A stretch of 64,000 nucleotides of DNA from Deinandra increscens subsp. villosa. Taxonomy: Eukaryota > Streptophyta > Magnoliopsida > Asterales > Asteraceae. The stretch lies in the NCBI GenBank assembly GCA_039602395.1, contig JBCNJP010000024.1, forward strand, positions 398,295 through 462,294, given 5' to 3'. The translations under genes were made by a program, and so were the position numbers. Below are positions 11,170 to 23,366 of the stretch, one piece after another. Positions within the stretch are counted from its first letter, which is position 1. The number at the start of each line of letters is the position of its first letter. The notes under the pieces were generated by a model. The model was not told the DNA's origin and searched no databases. It saw only the letters and a list, made by a program, of their open reading frames with translations.

Positions 11170-11415
11170 AGGGTGGGCGATATACCCTCTCTGGTAGTTA
11201 GGTTTTTAGGGTAGTAATCGCCTACCACCCCCTTGATTCGGGTAGTTGCTTAGGGTAGTTAAAAAGTACCCTAGCCGGGTAGTAGAAACCGAAAGTAACC
11301 GAGAGAGAATGTGAGACTTAACTACCCTAAGTACCCAAGGGTATCATTCCCCCTTAAAAACTACCTAAGGGTAATTTTCACCTCACCATGTTCTCTCTGA
11401 TGTGACATTGTGTTA

Positions 11416-12727
11416 GGCTATCCGTAGTGGATGGAGCCCCTTGTGGGCGTTATGCGTCATGTGGCGTCCACGTCATCAAGAGGGGCTCCATGACTAAAGT
11501 GGTGTAGTGGTAACCAATTTATAACGCCCCTCTAATTATTACCCAATTATTATTTAAAAAACCCACTCAATTAAATCTATCCAATAAAACATATAAAAAT
11601 AAATCAACCAATCAAGAAGGAAGGGAGAGGCGTTATTAACATAACGCCGGTGATTCCATCACCTAAGATGGCGCCCTAGGGGGGTGGGGAAGTGTAACAC
11701 CCCGACCGATGGCGGAAACATCGAAGTGTCACGGAAAGAGTATAGAAGCACAAGGATATAAAAGAAATACCATATTTTATTAAAAACTTAAACGTCTATT
11801 ACAAGGCCGAATACATTAATGACACTAAAGCCTAACTAGATCCACAAGCTTCCTAGCTACAAATATGCTTGATTTCCATAACCTGAAAAACACGCAAAAA
11901 TGGGTCAACTATCTACATAGTTGGTGAGTCATAGGTTTATAAGCAAAACAGTTTTAGAAAACATTTGAACAGTTTTTGCAAGGTCATACTGTTAAATAAA
12001 CAAATAAGCATGAGTCTTAGTACACACGCGTTTATCACATAACAAATATTTATCACATAAACAGTACGCCTGATTGAAGGTTCGCAACCCAACAATCGGT
12101 AAGAATGTTTGTCCACGTGTTCAATTCCCCTCTCGAGGAACCTCTACGATTACTGTTCAGTTCCTCTCTGGAATCTCAGCGTTGGGACCTCGTTCAGTCC
12201 CCCGCAAGAACCTCAAGGTCATCATGTTCAGTCCTTCGCAAGGAACCTCACGTTTGATGCTCCGGAGCCTTAAGAATAAAGTTTCCCCAAATAGCATACA
12301 ATATCAAGCATGGCAAAATATATATTCACACGATATCACACAGATACATACAAGTAAATGTATTCAACAGTATTTGACTTTGCATAGAAAGTATAAATGT
12401 TTGAATGAATAAAGTTTCGCAATGATTCATGACAGTAAGCATGATGAATAATATGATTTACTTGAAAATAAAGTAATTATAGATGAAAATGTTTATGCGT
12501 GTTTTCCACCCCAAAATGGTTTGGAAAATAAATAGAAAAAGGGGCTATGAACTCACCTTAAGTAATTGATTACCAGCTTGACGAAACGAGAATGATTCAA
12601 GTTCAAGGACGTCCTAGGGTTTCGGTGACGATGAGATAGGATTTCAAAATAGCCTAGGGTTTCGGTGGGTTTGATGACTTGGGGAAGATGACTATAACGT
12701 GATATCTTGAAGCTTGTAGAAAATAAA

Positions 12728-12775
<48 letters not shown>

Positions 12776-14544
12776 CTAGGTAGATAGATGATTAAATAGG
12801 TAATTAAATTATTCATTAGACTAGTATATAATAACTAATTAATAAAATAAATGTCCATACAAATTATTAAATACATATACGTAAAACAATTAAATGAATT
12901 ATAAAATAAATACATGACTAAATATTAAATGACTAAATAATTATTCAATAAGTGGCTAAAATAATTAAATTGATTAATAACCAAATAATTGAATGACTAG
13001 TTAATTAAATTAATTAAGTAAATAAATTAACACTTAGATCAATAAATAAATGACAAAATATTAACTACATGAATGAATGTATAATTAGTAAATAAATAAA
13101 TTATCAAAAGAATAAACGACATGGTTAAAGATGTAACCGAATAAGGTTTCTCAAAAATAAATGTGTTTAGATCAATTTATAACATTTCGTTTTATGAACA
13201 TCAATAAATGAATACTTATAAGTAATAAATATTAAGTGCAAAAATGATTTGGGTGATTTATTTAATAGAAAACTTCAAAGATATTATTACTAGTTTATAG
13301 TTAGGTTGGTAAGGAAAATATATTTGTATCAATATTTACAAATTATTAAGACATGAGACTGGAGGTATACCGTTTAAGAAAGCTAGAAAAAAATTTATAA
13401 TAATTTTATGGAGAAATATATAGTTTTAAAAAGGTTAAAATGAAGGAAATAGTAAAAAAAAAGGAATGAAAGAAAGCAGTGAGCCGGGTTCGAGTCCGCG
13501 ACCTTGATGTACAAATCGCAACATCCGACCAACCGGGCCAAATCGTGTTTATTGGTTCGATATTCGAGCGAACTTATTTTAGGATGTCATAAACATTCAT
13601 CTTCTTCCCCAAATTCGTGTACCGAAACCCTAGTTCTAAACCCATAAAATTAATTTTCTTATCGTATATGAATGTTACAATAATCGAGGGGCTTTTACTC
13701 AATGATGAAAACCAAACGAAATAGTGTGAGCAACTTACCTAAACAATGACGTAAAGCGTAGGAACCGGAGGTCGTCGGGGCTTCAACGACGTCAGAGAGA
13801 AAGCACGAAAGGAGAGTGAATATTTGAGTGTATGAGATTGAGACAAATGGTTTGGGAATGATTAAGGTACTATTTATAGTACCATACATGGTAAAATAAG
13901 TTAATTCAAGTTTAATGTCTTAATTGATTAGCGTTAAATGACAATTTAAGTGTGTTTAAAGGTCGGTTTTGAGATTATTATGGTGATTAAATCATGGTTT
14001 AGGATGATTAAGGCTAAATAAATATGAAATGATGGAGTTTTTTATGAGCTTTTATAAACATAAAAATAAATTTATCAAAAAAAAAATAACCTTTTATTTA
14101 AACCTTTTGTTTATCAAAGATATTAAAACTTTATGAAAAATATAAAGTTACTCAAGAATGTCACATCTAGGATTGTTAAGATATATATTTCTTTTTTTAA
14201 AACAACTCATTTAATAACAAATATGTTTTTTTTTCTTTCTTTAATACCTCAAAAGTAAATAATCATAACATAACATTTAATAAAAATCACCATTTTAATT
14301 TGTTAACACATTAAATGAAATAATTAAGTTTGTATATTAAATTTAAAACCCATAATTTAATAGTATTTATTCAATAATGTTTTTAGAAGAATTAGTTTAA
14401 TTAGATAAATAAATAACACAATTTAAATGATAACTTAAAATCTTTTTTTTTTAAATTTAAAAATCCATGATTGTTACAGGAAGGGGGGTTATATGGGCGT
14501 TATGTTAGCAAAAAAGCGGAGATGTCGCCCCACTACGGATAGCC
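11416..14544. mobile_element. Second TIR element (Harbinger-like ends), nested
   Basis: The left end GGCTATCCGTAGTGG is perfectly inverted at the right as CCACTACGGATAGCC. The similarity resumes further in around GGGCGTTATG. A 3-bp target duplication is expected for PIF/Harbinger; the flanks are TTA at the left and AAA at the right, so it is degraded or the class differs. No transposase is present; after removing the solo LTR only about 340 bp remains, a MITE size. Confidence 0.65.
11693..14478 (-). mobile_element. Solo LTR of a Ty3/gypsy-type element, minus strand
   Basis: It runs from TGTAACACCCCG to GTTACA, with a perfect 5-bp target duplication GGAAG (11688-11692 and 14479-14483). At 2786 bp it is within one base of the 2785-bp LTRs of the complete element at 17475-27992. 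Read on the minus strand it carries the same leader-intron signals: donor AAG|GTGAGT at 12556 and acceptor TTCAG at 11883. A tRNA-like segment lies at about 13480-13550 and a (TA)n run at 12729-12775. The internal region is gone, as after LTR-LTR recombination. Its sequence has diverged strongly from the intact LTR, so it belongs to a related subfamily. Confidence 0.85.
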
Positions 14545-14749
14545 AAATAAAAAAAAGTATCCTAAGGGTAGTTTTATAGGTATACCGCCCACCCTTTGAA
14601 AATAACCAGACTAACTCTCTCTAAACAAAAGGGAAATACTTAAACGTAAAGAAGGAGATTAGCGGTTATTGTTTTCCTAATTTTCAGCCCCATTCATCTA
14701 GTAGCTCCATTACTCTATTGACCCCGTCCCAATAGATTAAATATGATCC

Positions 14750-14859
14750 GTCATTTAGTTGTAGCCTAGTGGTAGAGGCAATATCCTCATTGGTAGAGAC
14801 TCAAGTTCAAAATTTAGAGTGTTGTAAATTGGTATATAAATTAACCGTAAAAAAATATC
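14750..14859 (+). mobile_element. Short SINE, plus strand
   Basis: Flanked by a perfect 11-bp target duplication AAATATGATCC (14739-14749 and 14860-14870). An A box TAGCCTAGTGGTAGAGG sits near the 5' end, followed by a weak B box around ACTCAAGTTCAAAA and a short A-rich tail. At about 110 bp it is among the smallest plant SINEs. Confidence 0.85.
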
Positions 14860-14942
14860 AAATATGATCCTAACAGAAACCGGGGCTGCACCAACTTCTT
14901 TTTCTTCTTACATCAAACAACACTTAGATTCGTATTAAAAAT

Positions 14943-15558
14943 GGGTAATTTTGTAGAAACATAAACAACTTTCAATTTTGTTCCAATTAAGTCACTCAAA
15001 CTTTTTTTTTGTTCCAATCTGGTAACTTAACTTTAAAAATGTTCTAATCTTAGATAAATGACCTGATTAGCAGGTAACCTAATCAAAATTTTTTATTAAA
15101 AATGATTTTTTTATTAAGAAAATGATTTTTTTTAATAAAAAACCAAATTTTTAAAATTGAAATTTTAATAAAAACGAATTTTTTAAAATTGAAATTTTAG
15201 TAAAAACGAATTTTTTAAAATTAAAATTTTAATAAAATGAATTTTTTTATAAAAATTCGAAATTAAATAAAAAAACATTTTTTATAAATTTTGATCTTTT
15301 ATAAAAAAAATTCGTTTTTATTAAAATTTTGATTTTAAAAGTTTTTTTTTTATAAAAAATTCCCTTTTTATAAAAAAAACCAGTTTTTATATAAAATTTA
15401 GTTTTTATAAAAAAATTGATTAGGTTACCTGCTAATTAGGTCATTTATCTAATATTAGGACATATTTTAAAGTTGAGTGACCTGATTGAAACCAAAAAAA
15501 TTGAGTGATCTAATTAAAACAAAATTAAGACTTGGTTATGTTTCTATGAAATTTTCCC
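14943..15558. mobile_element. Foldback/MITE element with about 140-bp TIRs
   Basis: The first about 140 bp (GGGTAATTTTGTAGAAACAT...) is repeated inverted at the right end, up to a shared inner GATTAGCAGGTAACCTAATC-like segment. The target duplication is TAAAAAT (14936-14942 and 15559-15565). The interior is AT-rich with stacked TTTTTAATAAAA runs and no frame. Long TIRs suggest a Mutator-like MITE, although 9 bp would be expected. Confidence 0.75.
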
Positions 15559-15593
15559 TAAAAATTATCATATTAGCCATTTAAGAGTTCTAA

Positions 15594-16390
15594 ATTGATA
15601 AAATAATCATTGATTGAGGGTTTTAAAAGTACCCTTTCTTACTTGTCGTATCATTATTTTGAGAAAATTCTACATAAAACTTGTTATATTTTTCTTCTAT
15701 CTAGAAAAACTTATATAATTAATTATCGAGTAAGGTTCCTTGGAAAACTACTTTTATTTGAAAAACTAGAAAATCAAAGGAAAATTATATTAAATGAAGC
15801 CTATTTGGGTAATTTGACATTCTTTTTTTTTCTTTTTTTAATTACACATATATACACATGATAACTCTATAAAAAACAAAAACAAAAATAATAATAATAA
15901 TAATAAAAAATAAAAAAAATAACGTTTTTTGGTTCATCTTGTCTGTCCGACTATGTTGCATATATACAACATAATGTGTTGCATACGTTAAATATATACA
16001 ACATAACATTTTGCATATATGTAACATTGTATGATTCATACGTTGCATATATGCAACAAAGTATGTTGCATATATGCAACATTGTATGTACAATGTTGCA
16101 TATATGCAACATAGTCAGACGAACAAAAAAAACATTTTTTTTAAAGTTTTTTATAAAGTTTATTTTTTAAGGTCGTTAGGTGGCCATTAGGTGGATAGAC
16201 GCGAAAATTTTAAAAAGAAAAAAAAAGAAGCACCAAAATTACCTAAATAGCCTTCATTTAATATAATTTTCCTTTGGTTTTCCAGCTTTCCAACTAAAAC
16301 TTAGTTTTCCATTGAACTTAACTCATTAATTATCTTATTACATAGATAATACTGCATTACTTTAAGGAATCATTATTTATCAAAGTACAA
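15594..16390. mobile_element. Inverted-repeat (foldback) element with a palindrome-rich centre
   Basis: The left arm (about 15594-15840) and right arm (about 16200-16390) are inverted copies; GGAAAATTATATTAAATGAAG appears in both arms in opposite orientation. In the centre (about 15920-16133) a second inverted repeat encloses iterated palindromes. Exact ends and target duplication were not resolved. No coding capacity is seen. Confidence 0.65.
16042..16110. repeat. Three copies of the palindrome GTTGCATATATGCAAC
   Basis: Perfect 16-bp palindromes lie at 16042-16057, 16065-16080 and 16095-16110. Degenerate half-copies (TTGCATATATACAAC-like) run back to about 15955. Confidence 0.95.
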
Positions 16391-17469
16391 ATAAACATTA
16401 TAAGAAAATCATCATGATTCGGGTTGGTGTGTGGGTTTATCAAATACTTAAGCTATCCATAATATTTTTGGCATACCTTTTTAACCTTACATTTTTTTCT
16501 ATCATCTTCTTGTCATATTATCACATTTCTTTTTTATAATTTACCTCTTTAATAACTTCACCACATTTCATCTCCGTACCTCTGATCTCCGAAAGATCAC
16601 CTGCCAGGCACGACTCGTACCCTGCCAGACACGACCCGTGCATGATGTCATTTTCTATCTATAAAACCAGTCACTTCCTCATTTCAACTTGCTCAATTCT
16701 TTCTTCTCTTTTCATAATGTAGATTTCTATCTTTCTTTCGAGCCACTTGATATTTTAGTTTTTAATCTTTGATGTTTGTAAGAACTTTAAATTAATTAGA
16801 AGTTGTTTAAAATTTGTCTATAAGTTACTCAATTTCTATTAAGCAAATCACTAAAACCACACTTATGTATGGTTAAACTTTTAGACTCACTTGAGGAAAA
16901 CAAGCTTTTGATATATAGTAAAATGAATTTACGTAACTGGCTTAAGGTAAGTACGAATAACTTTATAAAAACTCTTTTAAATTGAAAGTGTATTGTTAAC
17001 CATTTTAGCAAACGTTCCTTGCGTATTATAGACCATTTGAGGAGTTAAAAGCTCATCAGTCGGACTCGTGACACCCGAATGTGGGATGATGCATGATCCT
17101 TACAGTGACTCACACCCCATGCAAAGTAATACGTTCGTGAGTTTTATGTCTTTGTAAACAAACACGGCTTTCACGCTAATTACGGCCTGAAAGTATTAGT
17201 TGGGATCGGGGTTAGTAATATTTTGTCACTTCACGGAAGCTGTTGAGATGCGGGATAATGAACTTGGTTCGGGTTACGACTGCCCATATTTGTGCGAAAG
17301 CGGTGTATGGAGTAAACAGACCTTAGTCCCTTTTAAAGATGTTTTTCATAATAAAATACTCCAATGTGTGGGTTGTTCCCCTGCTGGTTCATGACAACGT
17401 ATTTGAGTGTAACAATACCGACGACCCTTCGGGCCCTACAATTATACTGCATTTACGCGTACTTTATTT
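16391..17469. other. No gene seen; older repeat DNA that hosts the young LTR element
   Basis: No supported reading frame. A TCTATAAAA box at about 16658-16666 follows a pair of GCCAGGCACGACTCGT / GCCAGACACGACCCGT repeats (16602-16640), which resembles a promoter, perhaps of an old LTR. The stretch to 17469 appears to be the broken left half of an older repeat that resumes at 27998. Confidence 0.4.
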
Positions 17470-18082
17470 GTTACTGTAACATTTGTAAAATATCCGATTG
17501 AGAAATCCGACCCGTTTTGAATTTACGCGATTTACCGATTTGTAAATTACTGAAAACCGGAAGAATTTTAGGGTGTTTACACCCCAATTAATGGATCTAA
17601 ATGATTTATAGCCAATTTTCGAAAGCGAGTACTTAATTTCAATCAATTGGAATCAAATTGGATGTCTCGTACTGAAAGTAAAGCAATTTCGGGTTTTTAC
17701 GCAAATTCGGTACACGATCCGTCGTTTACCGGGAATCTCATAATTGGTCACCGTATATCAAATTAAACATTTTTATGTGTCTAATAATCAATTATAATGT
17801 CACGAGTCATTACACACTTGATCGAGTCGCGAATTGTTGGTGAATTGCCCAAAATCGATACGTACGGCAAAACCGACCAAAATTGCATGTTTTGACCTAA
17901 TTTGTGCATACAATAGTGTTACGTGACATATTTGTTATCATTTTTAATGGATTTAATGTAATGAGCATGATGGGACCACTATTTGGGTGATTTGGGAGAA
18001 AACGGGACTCGAAAACATCGAAAAACGAAGAACCGAGCTCCAAAATCGTGAAAACGATAATCAGGAACCGGACTGCCATTTT

Positions 18083-18167
18083 AGGGCGTACCGCCCTGAA
18101 GTTATACATTCTGGGCGTACCGCCCCAGACTGATTTTGGCAGAAACCCTAATTAGCCCCTATATAAA
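18083..18167 (+). promoter_or_regulatory. LTR core promoter: twin GGGCGTACCGCCC palindromes and TATA box
   Basis: AGGGCGTACCGCCCT (18083-18097) and CTGGGCGTACCGCCCCAG (18111-18128) are GC-rich near-palindromes 28 bp apart in AT-rich DNA. CTATATAAAC, a strong plant TATA box, follows at 18159-18168. Transcription would then start about 30 bp downstream, near 18195. The same block is present in the 3' LTR (offset 7733). Confidence 0.65.
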
Positions 18168-19564
18168 CATCATTAAGCCTCCATGCTCTCCCCATTCAGC
18201 CCCAAATCACTCCCAAAACCCTAAAACGGCTGTAAACATGAGAGGTGAAGTTCTTTGAAGATTCAAGGCCCAAGTTTCAAGCTTTATTGCTTAGGATCAC
18301 CTAGAAATCATCCCTTTCGGTTAGTAATCTTCAAATCTTGTCTTTGCATCTTGAATCTTCTCTTCTACTCCCATCAAGATGCAAACTTTATGTGTTATTT
18401 AGCTTGTATCCATGTTGTAGATGATAGATCTAGGGTTTGTATGATTAAAGGTTCCACCTTTTTGCATGATTTTGCTATCTAACTTGATTCCATGATGAAA
18501 TCTCCTTAGATCTAGGTTTTCCATGAAATTTGATGTATGAATCTTCATGAAAGTTGTAAGCTTGTGTTTAGATCTGAGATTTAGTCATGATAAATCACTA
18601 ATATGTCATAGATCTAGGGTTTCCTTGATCAAGATTGGATTTTTATGTGCCAACATGACTAGATCTATGAAATGCATGTCATCTAGGGCTAGATCTAGGG
18701 ATTTACTCATCAAGATTCAACCTTTATGTTTCAAATGGACTTGATTTGCTTCATGAATGTTGTTTAGGACTAGATCCATGTATTATGATCATCAAGTTTG
18801 GATTTTTCCTTGATAAAATGGCTAGATCTTAACATATGTGTCATCTAGGGTAGAAATGTGTGTCATAAAGCTTCAAAATGTCATTTTTGCCTCATAACTT
18901 GTTTAGATCTATAGTTTTCTTGTAGGATCTGTATATAAAGCTATCAATCATGAGTCTTTATGTGTTTAAATGATAGACCTACCATGCATGCTCAAATAGG
19001 GTTTGTTTTATGAATCAAAAGCCGATCAATGGGCTAGTTTTGGCTAGATTCATGCTAAACTAGGCTAGGTTCATGCTAGATTCAAATAGATCTATAAAAT
19101 CTATAATAGCTTATGCTAGATCTGATCCTATATGATAATCATGTATATTACCTTGGATTATTATCATGGAAAATGAATTTGTTGACTATGATGACCTATG
19201 TTTGACTATGTATGACTATGTGGACCTATGTTCAAATTATGTTTACCATGTTGACTTATGTTTACCATGTTGACTTATGTTTACCATGTTGACTTATGTT
19301 TGACCATGTTTGACTTTCATATAAATAGTCAAAATAGGGTTCTTTAACCTTACCGTTAGTTTAGGAATTGGACCCATAACGTACGTATCACCTTACCTAA
19401 TCACCAACGAGTCGTCGAGTCGGTCGTGTCGTGAAGTTAATCTATTAACTATTTAAATTATTTATTGATATATTCCTTTATCTCGCTAGTCGTCAAGATT
19501 ATCATCGAGTCTATCCTTCCTCATTTCGTGGTGTCTTTTCTCTCAAATTGTGTCTCCATATCAG

Positions 19565-20019
19565 GTGAGTATTCATAGCCCCTCTTTCATTTCAATGTTT
19601 TGGGGTGCAACATGTATCAGTATTCAAAAACCCTAAACTCTTTATTATGCAAAATCTATGCGATTCTATGTGTTCCATGTGTGATATTCTATTGTGTGAT
19701 ACTTGTTGGATTCTATGTGTGGATATTCGCTAGTCACTAATCACTAATCGCTAATCGTTTGTGTACCATTAACCATCGAGCCGTGGCAACAATGATAGAT
19801 CTATTGGCTGACAACCCACCTGGCCTGCCTTGGCTTGGGCGCCGGGTGATTGCTCCCTTATTGTCTAGGGTTGGTGCACATCACTTATATGACTCGTTGA
19901 TCATGATTGGATATTATCGCTTGACTCATTGAATCGCAATGTTTAATCTATGTAGTATGTTAAACCTATGTTTACTCACCAACTATTCGTAGTTGACCTT
20001 TATTTTATACATGTTGCAG
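19565..20019 (+). other. Predicted leader intron inside the LTR (455 bp)
   Basis: The donor CAG|GTGAGTATTCATAGCCCC and the acceptor ATGTTGCAG|GACTTG are both strong plant splice sites. Related LTRs in this window keep both signals in the same order with 523-674 bp between them (see findings). Splicing would remove most of the LTR leader before the primer-binding site. Confidence 0.55.
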
Positions 20020-20262
20020 GACTTGCTGTTAGATGATGACTTCTTGCTGTTGACACTATAGGATCGCATGTGGACTTAGTGTGACCTAATTAATAAGATT
20101 TATTTGATTCATTGTTGTTTATTTTTATCATGTATTGTAATGAATATTTATGTATAATGAAATGGGTTGATTAAGAATATCGCAACATTTAAATAGTGTT
20201 GTGTGCATCTGGACAATCATCGCGCCCCGACATCTTCCGCCGTCGGTTGGGGTGTGACAGAT

Positions 20263-20276
20263 TGGTATCAGAGCCA
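20263..20276 (+). other. Primer-binding site (initiator tRNA-Met)
   Basis: TGGTATCAGAGCCA starts three bases after the 5' LTR and is complementary to the 3' end of plant initiator tRNA-Met. It is where minus-strand DNA synthesis starts. Confidence 0.9.
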
Positions 20277-23200
20277 CGGCTATAGGGATCTAGGTTATTA
20301 GAACCGGCTTGACGTAGACTTATGCCTTAGGTGTCCTGCATGAGTGCCTCATGCATAGCATGCCTATATGATTTATATGTCCTCTATATGCTTCTTAATC
20401 ATGCCTGTTTAACTGCTGCCTTTATCAATTAGCACGCACTTATACACGAATCACTTGAGGCTTCCTAGCCTCTTTCCTTAGAAATGGTGCCTTACGTGCC
20501 ATTTAGGATGTTGATTTTCGGTTTTATAATCTCGTCAGACACGGGGCCTTAGTGATTGACATGTAGTAACTGTAAGGGTGGAAGCACCGGTAGTAGGGGT
20601 CTCTAACTGGAAAAGCGTTGCGTACAAAATTGAATTGACGGATCCGGACGCTTACCTGGGACGCCCCGATGAGAGTGCTGAAACCTATTAGGCCAAAACA
20701 TGTCAAACACTAGGATCTTACTCTGATTTGTCACGGTTGTAGTTTCCCACTCGGGAAGTGAGGGCCATTCCGTATATTTTTCAAAATATCATTCGATTTC
20801 GTGTTTTACGCGGTGTATGTAAAATTTTCAATAACCTATGATAATCTGAGTTACACCATCTCACCATCACACACTTAATCTTTTATGACCTAAATGGATT
20901 TCAATCTAATTTCTCGTTTTATATATCGATGGTTTTATGGTTTTCTCTTATGATTCTCGGTATTCTATGATTTATGAAAACCAGTTATCTCATGATTTCA
21001 AATCGGTCACTCACCCTGATGTACCCATTGCCTCCTGATTGATTCCTCCTCTTTTCTTTGCTTGAATCGTTGTATTCTTCGCCTCAACCGTCTAGTGGCT
21101 CGAGTGGTTGTACGTTAAGTGACTGTTGTCCTCCCTGATTTAACCTAACAAGCTCTCTATGCCAATGCTACTGCCTCAGAACCCGCCTATCCTTTCAAAC
21201 GCCATAAGGCGTGCGATTCTTCTAAGTGAAGGACTCTGGGAACCCTACATATCTAACGCAAGGAAACTCGGGTGTTGGGTCCTCTTCTACCAGAGTCAGC
21301 AAGAAGAAGTGGAAGGCTAACCTATACCAGGACAACAACTCATGATGTTCCATTTGATGTTGCTATTCCTCCATACCTCTCGTTGTTCAAAGTATCCCCT
21401 TTGCGCCGAAAGCTAAAAAGCCCTACTTGGGACTAAACCCTTTATGCAATCGGTGCAACCATCATTACCCTACCCACCTTCCATGTTGGTAATGCACAAA
21501 ATTGTGACCTTCTCGGTCATCATAAGGGCATCTGCCACTGACCCATCTATCTCAGGAGCACTAGTCACCAGCCAACACAAGATCAGTCTCAAATGTTTCA
21601 ACCTATGGTGCCCTTGCCTACTCAAGCCTTTGTTGTTATTGCTTTGGTGCCCCTGATCGTACTCCTCTGGCGCATCCACTGTTAGTTACCTTAAACGTTG
21701 CCATCAACGACAATGCTATCCGTGGACCTCATGCTGGATCTTCCCGCTCGGATGTTGTTTGATGAGTCTTATGTTGTTGCCTTGTAATCATTTGAAGTCG
21801 TTGACTACCTATGTAGTGACTTCCTTTATTCTGGTATTGTTTGAAACTTTATTATTCTATTCCCTTACGCATTTATGTACTTGATTATGTGTTGTCTCGT
21901 TTGAGTTTCATAATCTTTTACCCCTTATATGATCATTATCGTTATGTGTAAGTTGAGTAAATTCTCGTTGATGGGTTCGCGAGTTTACAGGTTGCGTGGT
22001 TACGGGATTACACGTATACATGCAGACAAGCGGGCACATAAGCGGGTTGTGAACCTACGCGCACATGAATCTCCTGTGTCGTTAAAAGTTTCAAATTAAC
22101 CATTTTGAAATACATTCATTTGATATATCTCGTGTATCTTAGGTATGTGTGTCGGGGAGTCTACCCGTTTGGAAATTTATGAGTTTACAAGTCCACATGT
22201 TTACGGGATTGCATGTGTATGAGTTTATGATTTTACGACCTTTCGAGTAGACAACCTTATACACGTATTGTTATCCAACCTATTCGTTCTAAGTTTGGTC
22301 TTAATGACCATTGAGTTATGTCTGCCTTGCGACCTAACTCGTTCATGTCCGTTCTTCAGCATTGTTCACCGTTAGCATTTTCAGATCCTTTTCCTCTTAT
22401 CTCAGCGTACCTTCTTGGTTATATTTCAGTTACCGTTATGCTTCATGGAGATCATTCGTATCTCGCCGGACACTCAGAACCCGACAATCCTTGACGATAA
22501 ACCAGTCTGTGGGCTCATGTCCACAATTACTTGCGTACGGAGCGCATGCATTTAGGACCCAAGATTGTGAGAGCTCATCATAATGAAGTGGGAATCGGAG
22601 ACATCCGAATATACGTCGGGTCTTCCTCCCGTTCACCAAATCGACTTTCACATTGCCTTTATGCTCGTAAGACTCCAGTTGCCAGTCACCTTATCGTCTC
22701 TAACCCTCGGGGAACCGTTCGCCTCTGCACGATCGTTCTTCCTTATGGGTTTAGCATTTCCATTGTGTTAACCCTCCTCATTTTGTGCCCTTCATGCGCC
22801 TCAGCTTTTGTTTGTACCTGATTCGCGATAGTGTCTGGTCCTGAACTCCATGTTTCGACCGTCACTTCGCGTCCCCTTTCCAAATTCGTGATCGCCCTCA
22901 TAGGGGATATATGAATTTGCTCATTTCTCATCTTTGATGTTTATCGTGGAAAGCTCGCTTGAATTCAGACCAGAAACTCCGGGGTGTTCCGGTTAGTTAA
23001 GGTCAGGATTTCGGCTATTGATTTACTTAATAGCCGATTTATGGAATCGATCCGTGCCATTTCTGCCCTAGAGTTGTCTAGCGTTGCTTTACCAATGACT
23101 CATGAGTCTAATTTTAGACTCTAGACCCATCGTTTCTCGGATTCGATCCTTCGATTCGACTCTCGTTTGTTGCATGACCTTGATGATTGTGTCGGTTGTG

Positions 23201-23366
23201 ATTCATTCTTTCTTCACGCTATCATTATGTGATCGGTTTCTGGATTCTTTAATCTATTTCATCGGGTGTATCACTTAATTCTAAATCCTTGGCCTCATCT
23301 GAAGGGTACTATGGGTGGATGTGATCGGTAATCACTATTAATCAAGTTATTCTCATTTTAAGGTAT

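Larger units (their letters stand above)
11170..14595. mobile_element. Outer TIR element with nested insertions
   Basis: The ends AGGGTGGGCGATATACC (left) and GGTATACCGCCCACCCT (right) are inverted repeats with one mismatch. The next 200 bp at the left is full of GGGTAG / CTACCC motifs, and a shorter version is present at the right. No clear target duplication was found. The element is mostly filled by a second TIR element and a solo LTR. Confidence 0.6.
17475..20259 (+). repeat. 5' LTR of the young element (2785 bp)
   Basis: It is identical to the 3' LTR except at positions I could spot: G17950 vs A25683, C19625 vs A27358 and T19758 vs C27491. It carries twin palindromes, a TATA box, a predicted leader intron and a short TTGACTTATGTTTACCATG tandem repeat near 19230-19310. 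Confidence 0.92.

Noticed and set aside
12553..12816. Open frame of 87 codons on the minus strand
   Set aside because: It is created by a (TA)n microsatellite (Tyr-Ile runs) inside the solo LTR. The same applies to 48067-48435, 49329-49541 and 50068-50280.
17897..18744. Frames in the 5' LTR repeated exactly in the 3' LTR (25630-26477)
   Set aside because: They are duplicated because the LTRs are duplicated. They show no domain and have no start context, so they are not genes.
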